Shown here: positions 7,087 through 15,872 of the stretch, one piece after another
How positions within the stretch are numbered: position 1 is the stretch's first letter
Layout: every line of letters starts with the position of its first letter
Assembly: GCA_964544145.1 (NCBI GenBank)
Contig: CAZJAT010000027.1
Span: 1 to 25,322, forward strand
Length of the DNA stretch: 25,322 bases
Reading direction: 5' to 3'
DNA from: CAZJAT01 sp964544145
GTDB taxonomy: Bacteria > Hydrothermota > 32-111
Notes under the pieces: generated by a model
What the model saw: the letters and a program-made list of their open reading frames with translations, nothing else
Databases searched by the model: none
Told to the model about the DNA's origin: nothing
Program-made: the position numbers and the translations under genes

Positions 7087-7255
7087 GATTGAGGAAATTG
7101 TGCAGACTCTGGAAAATGAAGAAACAGATATTGAAAAATCAATTGCCATGTATGAAAAGGGTGTTACATTGATCAAAGAGTGTGAGAAAATGATCAAACA
7201 ATATGAAGAAAAAATAAAGAATGTTCTTAATGAGGAGACCGAATCAGATGAATGA
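7055..7255 (+). CDS. xseB: Exodeoxyribonuclease VII small subunit
   Basis: A 66-residue helical protein of normal XseB length. It has the typical start (LEKKISEIEEIVQTLENEE), the DIEKSIAMYEKGVTLIKECE core and an acidic C-terminus. Several XseB copies bind each XseA to make exonuclease VII. AAGGAG at 7042-7047 precedes the ATG by 7 nt, inside the xseA 3' end. The 32-nt overlap suggests translational coupling. It overlaps ispA at its own 3' end. Confidence 0.94.
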   Translation: MSTKLEKKISEIEEIVQTLENEETDIEKSIAMYEKGVTLIKECEKMIKQYEEKIKNVLNEETESDE

Positions 7256-8132
7256 GTTTCCAGCCTTGGTCAGTGATAGAAAGAAAATAATTGATTCATA
7301 TCTAAAGGATATTTTTACAACAGAGAATAAATACAATAAAATGCTATATCAATGTATGGCATATGCAGTAAATGCGGGCGGCAAAAGGCTGCGACCAATA
7401 ATTATTATGCTTGTTTGGGAAATGATGAACAATAAGGAATATTCTGATATAATTCCCATAGCTGCTTCTGTGGAAATGGTGCACACATATTCTCTCATTC
7501 ATGATGATTTGCCTGCTATGGATAATGATGATTTGAGACGAGGCAAACCCACATTGCATAAGAAATATAATGATGGTGTGGCCGTTTTGTCCGGTGATGC
7601 TCTTTTCTCTTATGCGCTGGAGATATTCCTTAAATCAGAGGTAAGTGCAGAGAGAAAACTTGAAGCAATGAAATATTTTCTTAATAGAATAGGACCAGAG
7701 GGTATTGTTGCGGGTCAATTTGTAGATACAGAGATTGACAGATTCAGCAGGGATGAAGAGACATTGAAATATATACATAATAATAAGACAGCAGCATTGA
7801 TATCTGCATGTTTTGGACTGCCAGGCATTATTTCGGGCGCTTCTGACTCAGATTTTAATTTACTCAATTCAATTGGAATGAATGCAGGTTTACTTTTCCA
7901 GATCATAGATGATATATTGGATGTTGAGAGTGACCCCGGTACATTGGGAAAATCCGTATCAAAGGATATAATGCAGGATAAACTGACTTATATAACATTT
8001 TACTCAGTGGATAATGCCAAGAAAGAAGCACGAGAACAGTATGAGAAAACAATGAAGCTTGTCAGGACTCTTCAATATGATTACCATATGATTGAAAAAT
8101 TAATTGAATATTTTTATACAAGGATAAAATAA
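7248..8132 (+). CDS. ispA: Short-chain polyprenyl diphosphate synthase (IspA type)
   Basis: This trans-prenyltransferase condenses IPP with allylic diphosphates to give farnesyl and possibly geranylgeranyl diphosphate, precursors of undecaprenyl and quinone side chains. The 294-residue protein shows GGKRLRP (44-50), the first Asp-rich motif HDDLPAMDNDDLRRGKP (85-101, bacterial type with the two-residue insertion) and the second Asp-rich motif QIIDDILDVESD (218-229). Product length cannot be settled from the sequence. I start at ATG 7248, ten bases after GAGGAG (7232-7237); GTG or ATG codons further upstream would add residues outside the family. The start overlaps xseB by 8 nt. The xseA-xseB-ispA-dxs order is widely conserved; here a DUF212 gene lies between ispA and dxs. 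Confidence 0.94.
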   Translation: MNEFPALVSDRKKIIDSYLKDIFTTENKYNKMLYQCMAYAVNAGGKRLRPIIIMLVWEMMNNKEYSDIIPIAASVEMVHTYSLIHDDLPAMDNDDLRRGKPTLHKKYNDGVAVLSGDALFSYALEIFLKSEVSAERKLEAMKYFLNRIGPEGIVAGQFVDTEIDRFSRDEETLKYIHNNKTAALISACFGLPGIISGASDSDFNLLNSIGMNAGLLFQIIDDILDVESDPGTLGKSVSKDIMQDKLTYITFYSVDNAKKEAREQYEKTMKLVRTLQYDYHMIEKLIEYFYTRIK

Positions 8133-8557
8133 TGCTGAATATTAAATTAGTACTTATTACAATGTTAAGCGGAACAATGGCACAGGCAATAAAACTGATT
8201 TCATATTATATTGAACACAGGAGAATAAACTTCAAGCGATTTTTTGAAACAGGCGGTATGCCCAGTTCACATGCTTCAACAGCAATGACTATTACGGTTT
8301 CTGTCGGTCTGAGAGCGGGTTTTGAATCCATAGCATTTTTAATAGCATTATATTTTTCATTTGTAATAATGTATGATGCAGCAGGCATCAGAAGGGCAGC
8401 AGGCAAACAGGCAGCTGTACTGAATAAGATAATTGATGAATACAGAATAAATAAACATCTCTCTGAAGAACGATTGGCAGAATTTCTGGGGCATACGCCT
8501 CTGGAGGTTTTTATGGGCGGTGTACTCGGTGTTTTGGTTGCCATAATCTTCGCTTAG
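8132..8557 (+). CDS. Divergent PAP2 family membrane protein (DUF212, YuiD-like)
   Basis: A 141-residue membrane protein of the divergent PAP2 (DUF212) family. Conserved stretches are FFETGGMPSSHAS (37-49), YDAAGIRRAAGKQAAVLN (81-98) and LGHTPLEVFMGG (119-130). The two His residues in PSSH and GHTP resemble the catalytic motifs of PAP2 phosphatases. About four hydrophobic segments place it in the inner membrane. The start overlaps the ispA stop by one base (TAATG), with dxs following 8 nt later. That position between two isoprenoid genes fits a role on prenyl phosphates or diphosphates, but this is inference; the family has no firmly established substrate that I know of. Confidence 0.88.
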   Translation: MLNIKLVLITMLSGTMAQAIKLISYYIEHRRINFKRFFETGGMPSSHASTAMTITVSVGLRAGFESIAFLIALYFSFVIMYDAAGIRRAAGKQAAVLNKIIDEYRINKHLSEERLAEFLGHTPLEVFMGGVLGVLVAIIFA

Positions 8558-8565
8558 GGGTTATC

Positions 8566-10446
8566 ATGGATAAATTGCTGGATAGTATTAACAGTCCCTC
8601 AGACATAAAGCATTTTAAGATGTCTGAATTGAGACAATTGGCTCAGGAAATAAGGGAATATATAATTGATACTACATGCAAAACAGGCGGACATGTAGCT
8701 CCCTCACTAGGTGCTGTGGAAATATCTATTGCATTGCATTATGTATTTAATACACCGGATGATAAGATTGTATGGGATGTGGGACATCAGTCCTATGCGC
8801 ATAAAATATTGACTGAGAGAAAAGCTGTATTCAGACAATTGCGCACATATAAAGGTATAAGCGGGTTTAATAATATATTTGAATCACCGCATGACTCATT
8901 GACTGTGGGACATGCGGGAACATCCATGTCAGCTGCTCTGGGTATGGCTGCAGCACGCGATTTAAAAGGCGAGAAATTCCATGTTGTTAATGTTATTGGA
9001 GACGGCTCAATGACAAATGGCCTGGTATATGAAGCAATGAACAATATAGCTCATTTGAGACCTAAAATGCTCATTATACTCAATGACAATAAGATGTCCA
9101 TCTCAGAGAATGTGGGCGGTATCAGTCAATATCTAAATAAACTTGAAACTACTCCTGCATATACAACAATAAAAAAGGAAATGTGGGAATTACTCGGAGT
9201 CCTTCCGGACAGAATGAGTATAAGGGCAAGGGACCTTGCCAGAAGAATGAAAGAATCCCTGAAGAATTTTCTGATACCAACAATATTGTTTGAGGAATTC
9301 GGAATCAGATATATAGGTCCAATTGACGGACATGATATCAATGACCTTATAGATACAATGAAAAGAATAAAGGAATATGATGGACCCATATTGATACATG
9401 CAATAACGCAGAAAGGACGCGGTTATAAGCATGCTGAAAATGACCCCACCAAATTTCATGGATTGGGTAAATACTGTGTAGAAACAGGAAAAGCAGAAAC
9501 AAAGGCAAATGGCAATATCAAATACACCAATGTATTTGGACAGACATTGGTGAAACTGGCTGAAAAGGATGAGAGAATAGTGGGAATAACAGCAGCCATG
9601 CCGGATGGAACAGGTCTCTCATATTTCAGGGATGCCTTTCCAAAACGTTTTTTCGATGTAGGCATAGCAGAGGGGCATGCAGTTGAATTCTCAGTAGGCC
9701 TTGCATTGCAGGGTCTCAAGCCGGTATGCGCAATATATTCCACATTTTTACAGAGAGCTTATGATCAGCTGATTCAGGATGCGGCTTTAATGAGACAGAA
9801 TGTATTCTTCATTCTGGACAGAGGCGGCATTGTGGGTGAAGATGGCCCCACGCACCATGGTGTATTTGATTTATCATATTTACGAACAGTACCCAAACTG
9901 GCTGTTATGGCTCCAAAAGATGAGCAGGAATTACGCAGTATGTTAAAGGCCGGGATTGACTATAATGATGGTCCTGTTGCGATGAGATATCCCAGAGGTG
10001 AGGGAGTGGGAATCAATATTGATAATGAGATTATTGATATTGAATGGGGAAAATCAGAGATTATGTGTACAGGGAATGACGGACTTGTCATTGCAATAGG
10101 ATCGGAAGTTTATCCTGCACTGGAAGCAGTTGAAAAATTGAAAAAGGATCTAAACAAATCAATGACCCTCGTAAATTTGAGATTTTTGAAACCATTTGAT
10201 GAAGAAACACTGCTGCCTTTACTGAAATCGCATGAATTGATAATAACAGTTGAGGAAAATGCACTTGCAGGCGGCATGGGTGATATGATAAATTCATTCA
10301 TCTCATCAAAACATCTGTTAAAGAGAATAATAAATATAGGTATTAAAGATGAATTCATAGAAGTGGGTTCACAGGAACAGCTGAGAAAGGATATAGGCCT
10401 GGACAGCAACGGTATTTATAAAACCATAAAAGAGGAATTAATTTGA
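8566..10446 (+). CDS. dxs: 1-deoxy-D-xylulose-5-phosphate synthase
   Basis: DXS makes 1-deoxyxylulose 5-phosphate from pyruvate and glyceraldehyde 3-phosphate with thiamine diphosphate, the entry step of the MEP isoprenoid route. The 626-residue protein has SLGAVE (47-52), DVGHQSYAHK (71-80), the ThDP motif GDGSMTNGLVYEAMNN (145-160), the pyrimidine domain with catalytic Glu369 in DVGIAEGHAV (364-373), GEDGPTHHG (424-432) and RYPRGEG (474-480). AEGHAV in place of AEQHAV is common in Bacteroidetes, a hint on lineage. AGGGG at 8556-8560 precedes the ATG by 5 nt. The end overlaps the secA start by 3 nt. Confidence 0.97.
   Translation: MDKLLDSINSPSDIKHFKMSELRQLAQEIREYIIDTTCKTGGHVAPSLGAVEISIALHYVFNTPDDKIVWDVGHQSYAHKILTERKAVFRQLRTYKGISGFNNIFESPHDSLTVGHAGTSMSAALGMAAARDLKGEKFHVVNVIGDGSMTNGLVYEAMNNIAHLRPKMLIILNDNKMSISENVGGISQYLNKLETTPAYTTIKKEMWELLGVLPDRMSIRARDLARRMKESLKNFLIPTILFEEFGIRYIGPIDGHDINDLIDTMKRIKEYDGPILIHAITQKGRGYKHAENDPTKFHGLGKYCVETGKAETKANGNIKYTNVFGQTLVKLAEKDERIVGITAAMPDGTGLSYFRDAFPKRFFDVGIAEGHAVEFSVGLALQGLKPVCAIYSTFLQRAYDQLIQDAALMRQNVFFILDRGGIVGEDGPTHHGVFDLSYLRTVPKLAVMAPKDEQELRSMLKAGIDYNDGPVAMRYPRGEGVGINIDNEIIDIEWGKSEIMCTGNDGLVIAIGSEVYPALEAVEKLKKDLNKSMTLVNLRFLKPFDEETLLPLLKSHELIITVEENALAGGMGDMINSFISSKHLLKRIINIGIKDEFIEVGSQEQLRKDIGLDSNGIYKTIKEELI
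10431..10436 (+). promoter_or_regulatory. Shine-Dalgarno supporting the TTG start of secA
   Basis: AGAGGA lies in the last codons of dxs and ends 6 nt before TTG 10443. That TTG gives the family-like start MNILRKLFPSYNDRQV. No ATG or GTG of the frame lies close enough to be a better choice. Confidence 0.65.
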
Positions 10447-13400
10447 ATATACTGAGAAAATTGTTTCCATCATATAATGACAGACAAGTCAGTAAATATT
10501 ACAAAACACTGGAAAACATCAATGAGCATTACAATAATCTGATTAAAAAAAATGAGTCTGAAAAGATTATTCCTGCAGATTTGACAGAGGATTTCAGACA
10601 GAGAATAAACAATGGTGAAACACTTGATGAAATACTGCCTGAAGCATATGCATTAGTGAAGTTTGTTATGAAGAAATTCTATGATGAAAAACATAGTTAT
10701 TCTGACGGCGGTATGCATTTCACATGGGACATGGTGCCATATGATGTTCAGATAATTGGTTCAATTGCAATGCATGAAGGAAAGATTGTTGAAATGGCGA
10801 CAGGAGAAGGAAAGACGCTGGTTGCTGTAATGCCGCTGTATATAAATGCTATTGCAGGTAAAGGAACATATCTGATAACTGTCAATGATTATCTGGCAAG
10901 AAGAGACAGAACCTGGATGTATCCAATATACAGGGAACTGGGTGTCAGTGTGGGTCTTATTCAGATGGGCATGAAACCGGCTGAGAGACGTGAACAGTAT
11001 GAATGTGATATTGTGTATGTAACAAATAATGAATTCGGATTTGACTATTTAAGGGATAATCTCACATATCATAAACGTGAAAAGGTGCACAGGGATGATT
11101 TCAATTTTGCCATCATCGATGAAGTGGACTCAGTACTTATTGATGAGGCAAGAACACCTCTAATAATTTCCGGATTACCCATGGATGGAACTGATCAGAA
11201 AAAGACATACAAGATATACTCGGAATTGAACAGCTCTGTAAATGAAATGGTTAGGAAGCAGAAGAGAATAGTTGAGAATATAATGAAGGATGCAGTAAAA
11301 TCAGTAAATGATGGCAATGAAGAGGGTATATTCGGCCTTCTCAAGGTTAAAAAAGGTTTCCCGAAAATGCCGGAATTGATAAAGCTGATGCAGGATGCTG
11401 ATATTAACAGAAAAATGGAAAATCTTGAGAATGCATTAATGAGGGATAAAGAAACACATAAATTAGATGAAGGTCTCCTTTTCTCAATGGAAGAGAGGGC
11501 GCATAGTGTACATATAACGGATCAGGGAGAGAGGGAATTCTCAAAGATAAAGAATGACAGTGATTTCTTTGTTCTGCCTCAATTGGCTACTGAATTGCTG
11601 AAGATTGATAATGATGATTCATTGTCTGATGGTGATAAACTGAAAAAGAAGGATGAATTAAATGACATATATGCCGCCAAATCAGAAAGGATTCATTCTG
11701 TGCAGCAATTACTTCGTGCATATACAATGTTTGTGAAGGATGTGGATTATATTGTGCAGGAAGGCAAGGTGATAATTGTTGATGAACATACCGGACGGCT
11801 CATGCCGGGAAGGCGATTCTCAGAGGGAATGCATTCAGCGATTGAAGCAAAAGAGAGTGTTGACATTGAAGAGGAAACAAAGACGCTTGCCACAATAACG
11901 CTTCAGAACCTTTTCCGAATGTATGACAAATTATCAGGTATGACAGGAACGGCTGAAACAGAAGCAAAAGAATTCATGCATATTTATAAAATGCCTGTTG
12001 TTGTGATACCCACCAATAAGCCGATTATCAGGGATGACAGGGAAGATATTATGTTTGTCAGGAAGGATGAAAAGATTAATTATATAGTTAACAGGATAAT
12101 GAAGGTTCATAATGCCGGCATACCTCTGCTTGTAGGAACAGCATCTGTTGCAAGTTCAGAACAGCTTGATGCTAAATTAAAGAATAGAAATGATGATGCC
12201 GGGAAAAAGATTAATTACAGTATATTAAATGCAAAGAATCATGAAAATGAAGCAAATATTGTAGCTGAGGCAGGAGAACAGGGTTCAGTTACAATTGCAA
12301 CAAATATGGCGGGAAGAGGAACTGACATAAAACTGGGTAAGACAATTAAGATGCTGTCCGAAAGGTCTGCACTCATTCAGGCATTGAAGATGAAAAAAGC
12401 AGATAGAACACCCAGAATTGTATGTGAATCTGAAACCTCCAAATCATATATAGAATATATGCTTGAGAATGACAATTATCTCAGTGATAAAAAAATGTAT
12501 TTCCGCGAGGACGGGATTGAGATATTGACAGGTGATGTAGAAGATGAAAATGACATATATATTGCTGACCCGGAAAATAAAGATGAGCGATTTGTTTGCA
12601 TATCTCATGATGATAAAGGTGATTGTACGGAATACGTTTCTCCCGGCCTCTATGTGCTGGGAACGGAGAAGCATGATTCAAGGAGAATTGACAGACAGCT
12701 GAGGGGACGGTCAGGCAGACAGGGTGATGCAGGTGTGTCACAGTTTACAGTGTCACTTGAGGATGATTTGATGAGAATATTCGGGTCTGACAGGATGTCA
12801 TCCCTTATAGGACGTTTGGAAACCATGAGCACAGAAGGTGCGGTCAGTCACAGAATGCTCACATCATCCATTGAAACAGCACAGAAGAAAATAGAAAATA
12901 TTAATTTTGAGAGAAGAAAATTTCTTCTTGAATATGATGATGTTATAAATAAACAGAGGGAAGTTGTTTATGAACTGCGTGATTTTTTCCTCTACAAAGC
13001 GCCTCCCATTGAATTCGTAAACAGCTCTTTATTCAAAGAATTAACAGATAAGATTGCCCAGGCAGTAAAAAATGATATTAATACGAACAATAATATACAA
13101 TTAACAAAACATCAGAAATATATAAATGGAATATATAAGATCAATATAAGTGTGGATGAGATGAAACAGGCAGTAAACAGCAACACATTACCTCATCTCA
13201 TTGCAGAGCAGATCATGCCTGATATTATTCAGAATATTGAAAGCATTATGGATTATATTATGGAAAATATACCCCAGACAGCTGATGAAAAACTCAGAGA
13301 ATTCATTATGTCCGGTTCATATATGGAAGAATGGAATTATGACGGCATAAATGATTATCTGATGAATTATTATCATATGACTGTAGAGCAGCCTAAAGAA

Positions 13401-13907
13401 GATATGAATGCTGATGAGTTTACTGCACATATTGTGGAGAATATTGAAAACAAGATTCGCGAGAGATGCAATGTACCGGACGAGTATAAAGATAAGCTGC
13501 TATATGTGCTGACATTCAGTTTCCTGCGGGCAATAGACGCACAATGGGTTGAGCAGCTGTATGAACTGGAAGCAATAAGGGAAGGCATTACACTGCGCGG
13601 ATATGCTCAGAAAGATCCGCTTGTGGAATTCAAAAGAGAAGCTTATTCACTGTTTTCAGTGCTTATTGATAATATTTATGAGGATTTCACTAAGAAATTC
13701 TTTGACAGCAAATTACTCTCTGATATTGAAGAGATTAAAAGCAGTAAGATTGAAGCATTCAAACCGCAGCTCTTTGCAAATGCTTCTGAATCAAAGAAGA
13801 TAAAAGAGAAACCCATTGAAAGAAATGAAAAAAAAATCGGGAGAAATGATCCATGCTGGTGCGGAAGCGGAAAAAAATATAAGCATTGCCATGGTAAGAA
13901 TGAATGA
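10443..13907 (+). CDS. secA: Preprotein translocase ATPase SecA, long form
   Basis: SecA is the motor that drives unfolded preproteins through SecYEG. This one is 1154 residues, longer than the 800-950 of most SecA proteins. In order: N-terminal MNILRKLF, Walker A ATGEGKTL (119-126), DEVDSVLIDEARTPLIISG (226-244), the preprotein-binding region with an FCB-type insertion (about 295-410) ending in SERIHSVQQLLRAYT (414-428), DEHTGRLMPGRRFSEG (447-462), motif V region TNMAGRGTDIKLG (620-632) and motif VI RQLRGRSGRQGD (751-762). The C-terminal zinc site is CWCGSGKKYKHCH. About 100 extra residues (roughly 633-734) sit between motifs V and VI, where most SecA proteins have about ten. The TTG start overlaps the dxs stop, and the end overlaps ligA (ATGA). 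Confidence 0.96.
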   Translation: MNILRKLFPSYNDRQVSKYYKTLENINEHYNNLIKKNESEKIIPADLTEDFRQRINNGETLDEILPEAYALVKFVMKKFYDEKHSYSDGGMHFTWDMVPYDVQIIGSIAMHEGKIVEMATGEGKTLVAVMPLYINAIAGKGTYLITVNDYLARRDRTWMYPIYRELGVSVGLIQMGMKPAERREQYECDIVYVTNNEFGFDYLRDNLTYHKREKVHRDDFNFAIIDEVDSVLIDEARTPLIISGLPMDGTDQKKTYKIYSELNSSVNEMVRKQKRIVENIMKDAVKSVNDGNEEGIFGLLKVKKGFPKMPELIKLMQDADINRKMENLENALMRDKETHKLDEGLLFSMEERAHSVHITDQGEREFSKIKNDSDFFVLPQLATELLKIDNDDSLSDGDKLKKKDELNDIYAAKSERIHSVQQLLRAYTMFVKDVDYIVQEGKVIIVDEHTGRLMPGRRFSEGMHSAIEAKESVDIEEETKTLATITLQNLFRMYDKLSGMTGTAETEAKEFMHIYKMPVVVIPTNKPIIRDDREDIMFVRKDEKINYIVNRIMKVHNAGIPLLVGTASVASSEQLDAKLKNRNDDAGKKINYSILNAKNHENEANIVAEAGEQGSVTIATNMAGRGTDIKLGKTIKMLSERSALIQALKMKKADRTPRIVCESETSKSYIEYMLENDNYLSDKKMYFREDGIEILTGDVEDENDIYIADPENKDERFVCISHDDKGDCTEYVSPGLYVLGTEKHDSRRIDRQLRGRSGRQGDAGVSQFTVSLEDDLMRIFGSDRMSSLIGRLETMSTEGAVSHRMLTSSIETAQKKIENINFERRKFLLEYDDVINKQREVVYELRDFFLYKAPPIEFVNSSLFKELTDKIAQAVKNDINTNNNIQLTKHQKYINGIYKINISVDEMKQAVNSNTLPHLIAEQIMPDIIQNIESIMDYIMENIPQTADEKLREFIMSGSYMEEWNYDGINDYLMNYYHMTVEQPKEDMNADEFTAHIVENIENKIRERCNVPDEYKDKLLYVLTFSFLRAIDAQWVEQLYELEAIREGITLRGYAQKDPLVEFKREAYSLFSVLIDNIYEDFTKKFFDSKLLSDIEEIKSSKIEAFKPQLFANASESKKIKEKPIERNEKKIGRNDPCWCGSGKKYKHCHGKNE

Positions 13908-15871
13908 ACAGGGATGAAGCGGAAAAAAGAATTATTGAGCTGAAGAAAATAATAAGAAAGTTTGACAGGGAATACTACATTCATTCAGCTCCGCTTATAC
14001 CGGATTATGAGTATGATATGCTTTACAGCGAGCTAAAGCAGCTTGAAGAAGAATTCCCCGATTTAATCACCAAGGACTCACCAACGCAGCATGTATCAGA
14101 GGATGTAATTAAGGGATTTGAAAAGATGTCTCATAATCCCCGAATGTATTCGCTGGACAATACCTACTCTGATGAGGATTTACTGGAATTCATTGATAGA
14201 ATAAAGAGAGAGACGGGAAATGAAGGTAATTATCTTATACAGCCGAAGATAGATGGGGTTGCAGTATCACTGATGTTCAGGAAGGGATATTTTGATACAG
14301 CTATTTCAAGAGGGAACGGGAGTATAGGGGATAATATTACGGATAATATCAGGACCATTAAAGAATTGCCTGATTTTATGGAAGAGATGGCTGATATTGA
14401 TGAATTGATTATAAGGGGAGAAGTGTTCTTTACAAAGGAGAGATTCTCGCAGCTAGCAGAAATTCATGATTTTGCAAATGCGCGCAATGCAGCAAGCGGG
14501 ACATTAAAACTGCATAGCAGTGATGAAGTGGGAAAAAGGATGCTTTCAATTAGAATACATTCAGTTATCACGGGCATTAAGGATACAGAGAAGGAAACAG
14601 AGGAATTGCTTGCAGAAGCGGGTCTTCCTATTGTTGAGATGAATAAGGTGATTGAAAATATTGATGATGTGATTGATGAAAAGAATTCATGGGAAAGCAA
14701 GAGACATCAATTGCCATATGAAACAGATGGTATAGTCATCAAAATAAATCAATTTGCGCTGAGGGATAAAATGGGATTTACCAATAAAGCACCAAGATGG
14801 GCCTTTGCTTTTAAATATAAACCTGAAAATGCTGTGACAAGGATTATCAGCATTGATTATCAGGTGGGGCGTACGGGTGTCATAACACCGGTTGCCAATC
14901 TTGAACCGGTACATCTCTCCGGAACAATGGTGAAGAGAGCCACATTACATAATTTTGATGAAATTGAGAGATTGGGTATATCTGTAAATGACTATGTTGA
15001 GGTGGAAAAGAGCGGAGAGATTATTCCTAAGATCATAAAAAAAGCAGATATAAAAGAAAATAAATTTAAACGCATAGATATTAAAAAACCAGTGAAATGT
15101 CCATCATGCGGTCAGGGCCTTGTATCATATGACAATGAAGTTGCTGTGAGATGTATAAATATTAATTGCCCTGCACAGATTGAACGAAGCATTGTGCATT
15201 TTGTATCAAAGGGCGGAATGGATGTTGAAAATATGGGGCCTTCCATTGTAACACAGATGATAAACAAAGGACTTATAAATTCCATGTCTGATATCTTTGC
15301 CTTAAATGAGAATGATTTGGTCAAGTTAGAGAGAATGGGCGAGAAATCAACGGATAATTTAATCACCTCTATTGATAATGCTAAAACAGTGCAGATGAGT
15401 AAGTTCCTTTATGCATTAGGCATAAGAAATATAGGGGAATATCTGTCTAAAATTCTATCAGACAATTATCAGAGCATTGAATTGCTGATGGAGAGCAGAA
15501 TGGAGGATTTGGTAAATATTGAGGGTATAGGAGAAGAAGCAGCGAATTCCATAGAAATATTCTTCAGTAATGAAAACAACAGAAGGGAAATAAGCAAGCT
15601 TCTGAATATGGGAATTAATATAGTTAATAGCAGAATAAGCAATAAATTAGGCGGCATGAAATTTGTTGTTACCGGTACTCTGAAGAATTTCAGCAGGGAA
15701 TCAATAAAACGTTCTATCACAGATAATGGCGGTATTGTACTCAGCTCTGTAACAAGGGAAACAGATTATCTGATTGCTGGAGAAAAAGCGGGAAGTAAGG
15801 TGAAGAAAGCAAAGGATATGAATATAGAAATAATAGATGAGAAAGCGTATAAAAAAATGCTGGAGAAATAA
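13904..15871 (+). CDS. ligA: NAD-dependent DNA ligase
   Basis: LigA seals nicks in replication and repair using NAD. The 655-residue protein has domain Ia (EYYIHSAPLIPDYEYDML, 23-40), the nucleotidyltransferase domain with Lys115 in KIDG (115-118), RGEVFF (171-176) and TDGIVIK (274-280), an OB-fold (about 320-390), the zinc finger with Cys 399, 402, 417 and 422, helix-hairpin-helix repeats and a BRCT domain (about 581-655, KFVVTGTL). One oddity: the residue two before the catalytic Lys is Gln113 where the family has a conserved Glu that contacts the adenine. All other parts are intact, so I expect activity. The ATG overlaps the secA stop by 4 nt. Confidence 0.96.
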   Translation: MNRDEAEKRIIELKKIIRKFDREYYIHSAPLIPDYEYDMLYSELKQLEEEFPDLITKDSPTQHVSEDVIKGFEKMSHNPRMYSLDNTYSDEDLLEFIDRIKRETGNEGNYLIQPKIDGVAVSLMFRKGYFDTAISRGNGSIGDNITDNIRTIKELPDFMEEMADIDELIIRGEVFFTKERFSQLAEIHDFANARNAASGTLKLHSSDEVGKRMLSIRIHSVITGIKDTEKETEELLAEAGLPIVEMNKVIENIDDVIDEKNSWESKRHQLPYETDGIVIKINQFALRDKMGFTNKAPRWAFAFKYKPENAVTRIISIDYQVGRTGVITPVANLEPVHLSGTMVKRATLHNFDEIERLGISVNDYVEVEKSGEIIPKIIKKADIKENKFKRIDIKKPVKCPSCGQGLVSYDNEVAVRCININCPAQIERSIVHFVSKGGMDVENMGPSIVTQMINKGLINSMSDIFALNENDLVKLERMGEKSTDNLITSIDNAKTVQMSKFLYALGIRNIGEYLSKILSDNYQSIELLMESRMEDLVNIEGIGEEAANSIEIFFSNENNRREISKLLNMGINIVNSRISNKLGGMKFVVTGTLKNFSRESIKRSITDNGGIVLSSVTRETDYLIAGEKAGSKVKKAKDMNIEIIDEKAYKKMLEK

Positions 15872-15872
15872 A

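Noticed and set aside
15837..15872. Upstream start for the ThyX-like gene inside ligA
   Set aside because: It would add twelve basic residues read from the ligA 3' end; ATG 15873 has a ribosome site and gives the family-like MKVLLAG start.
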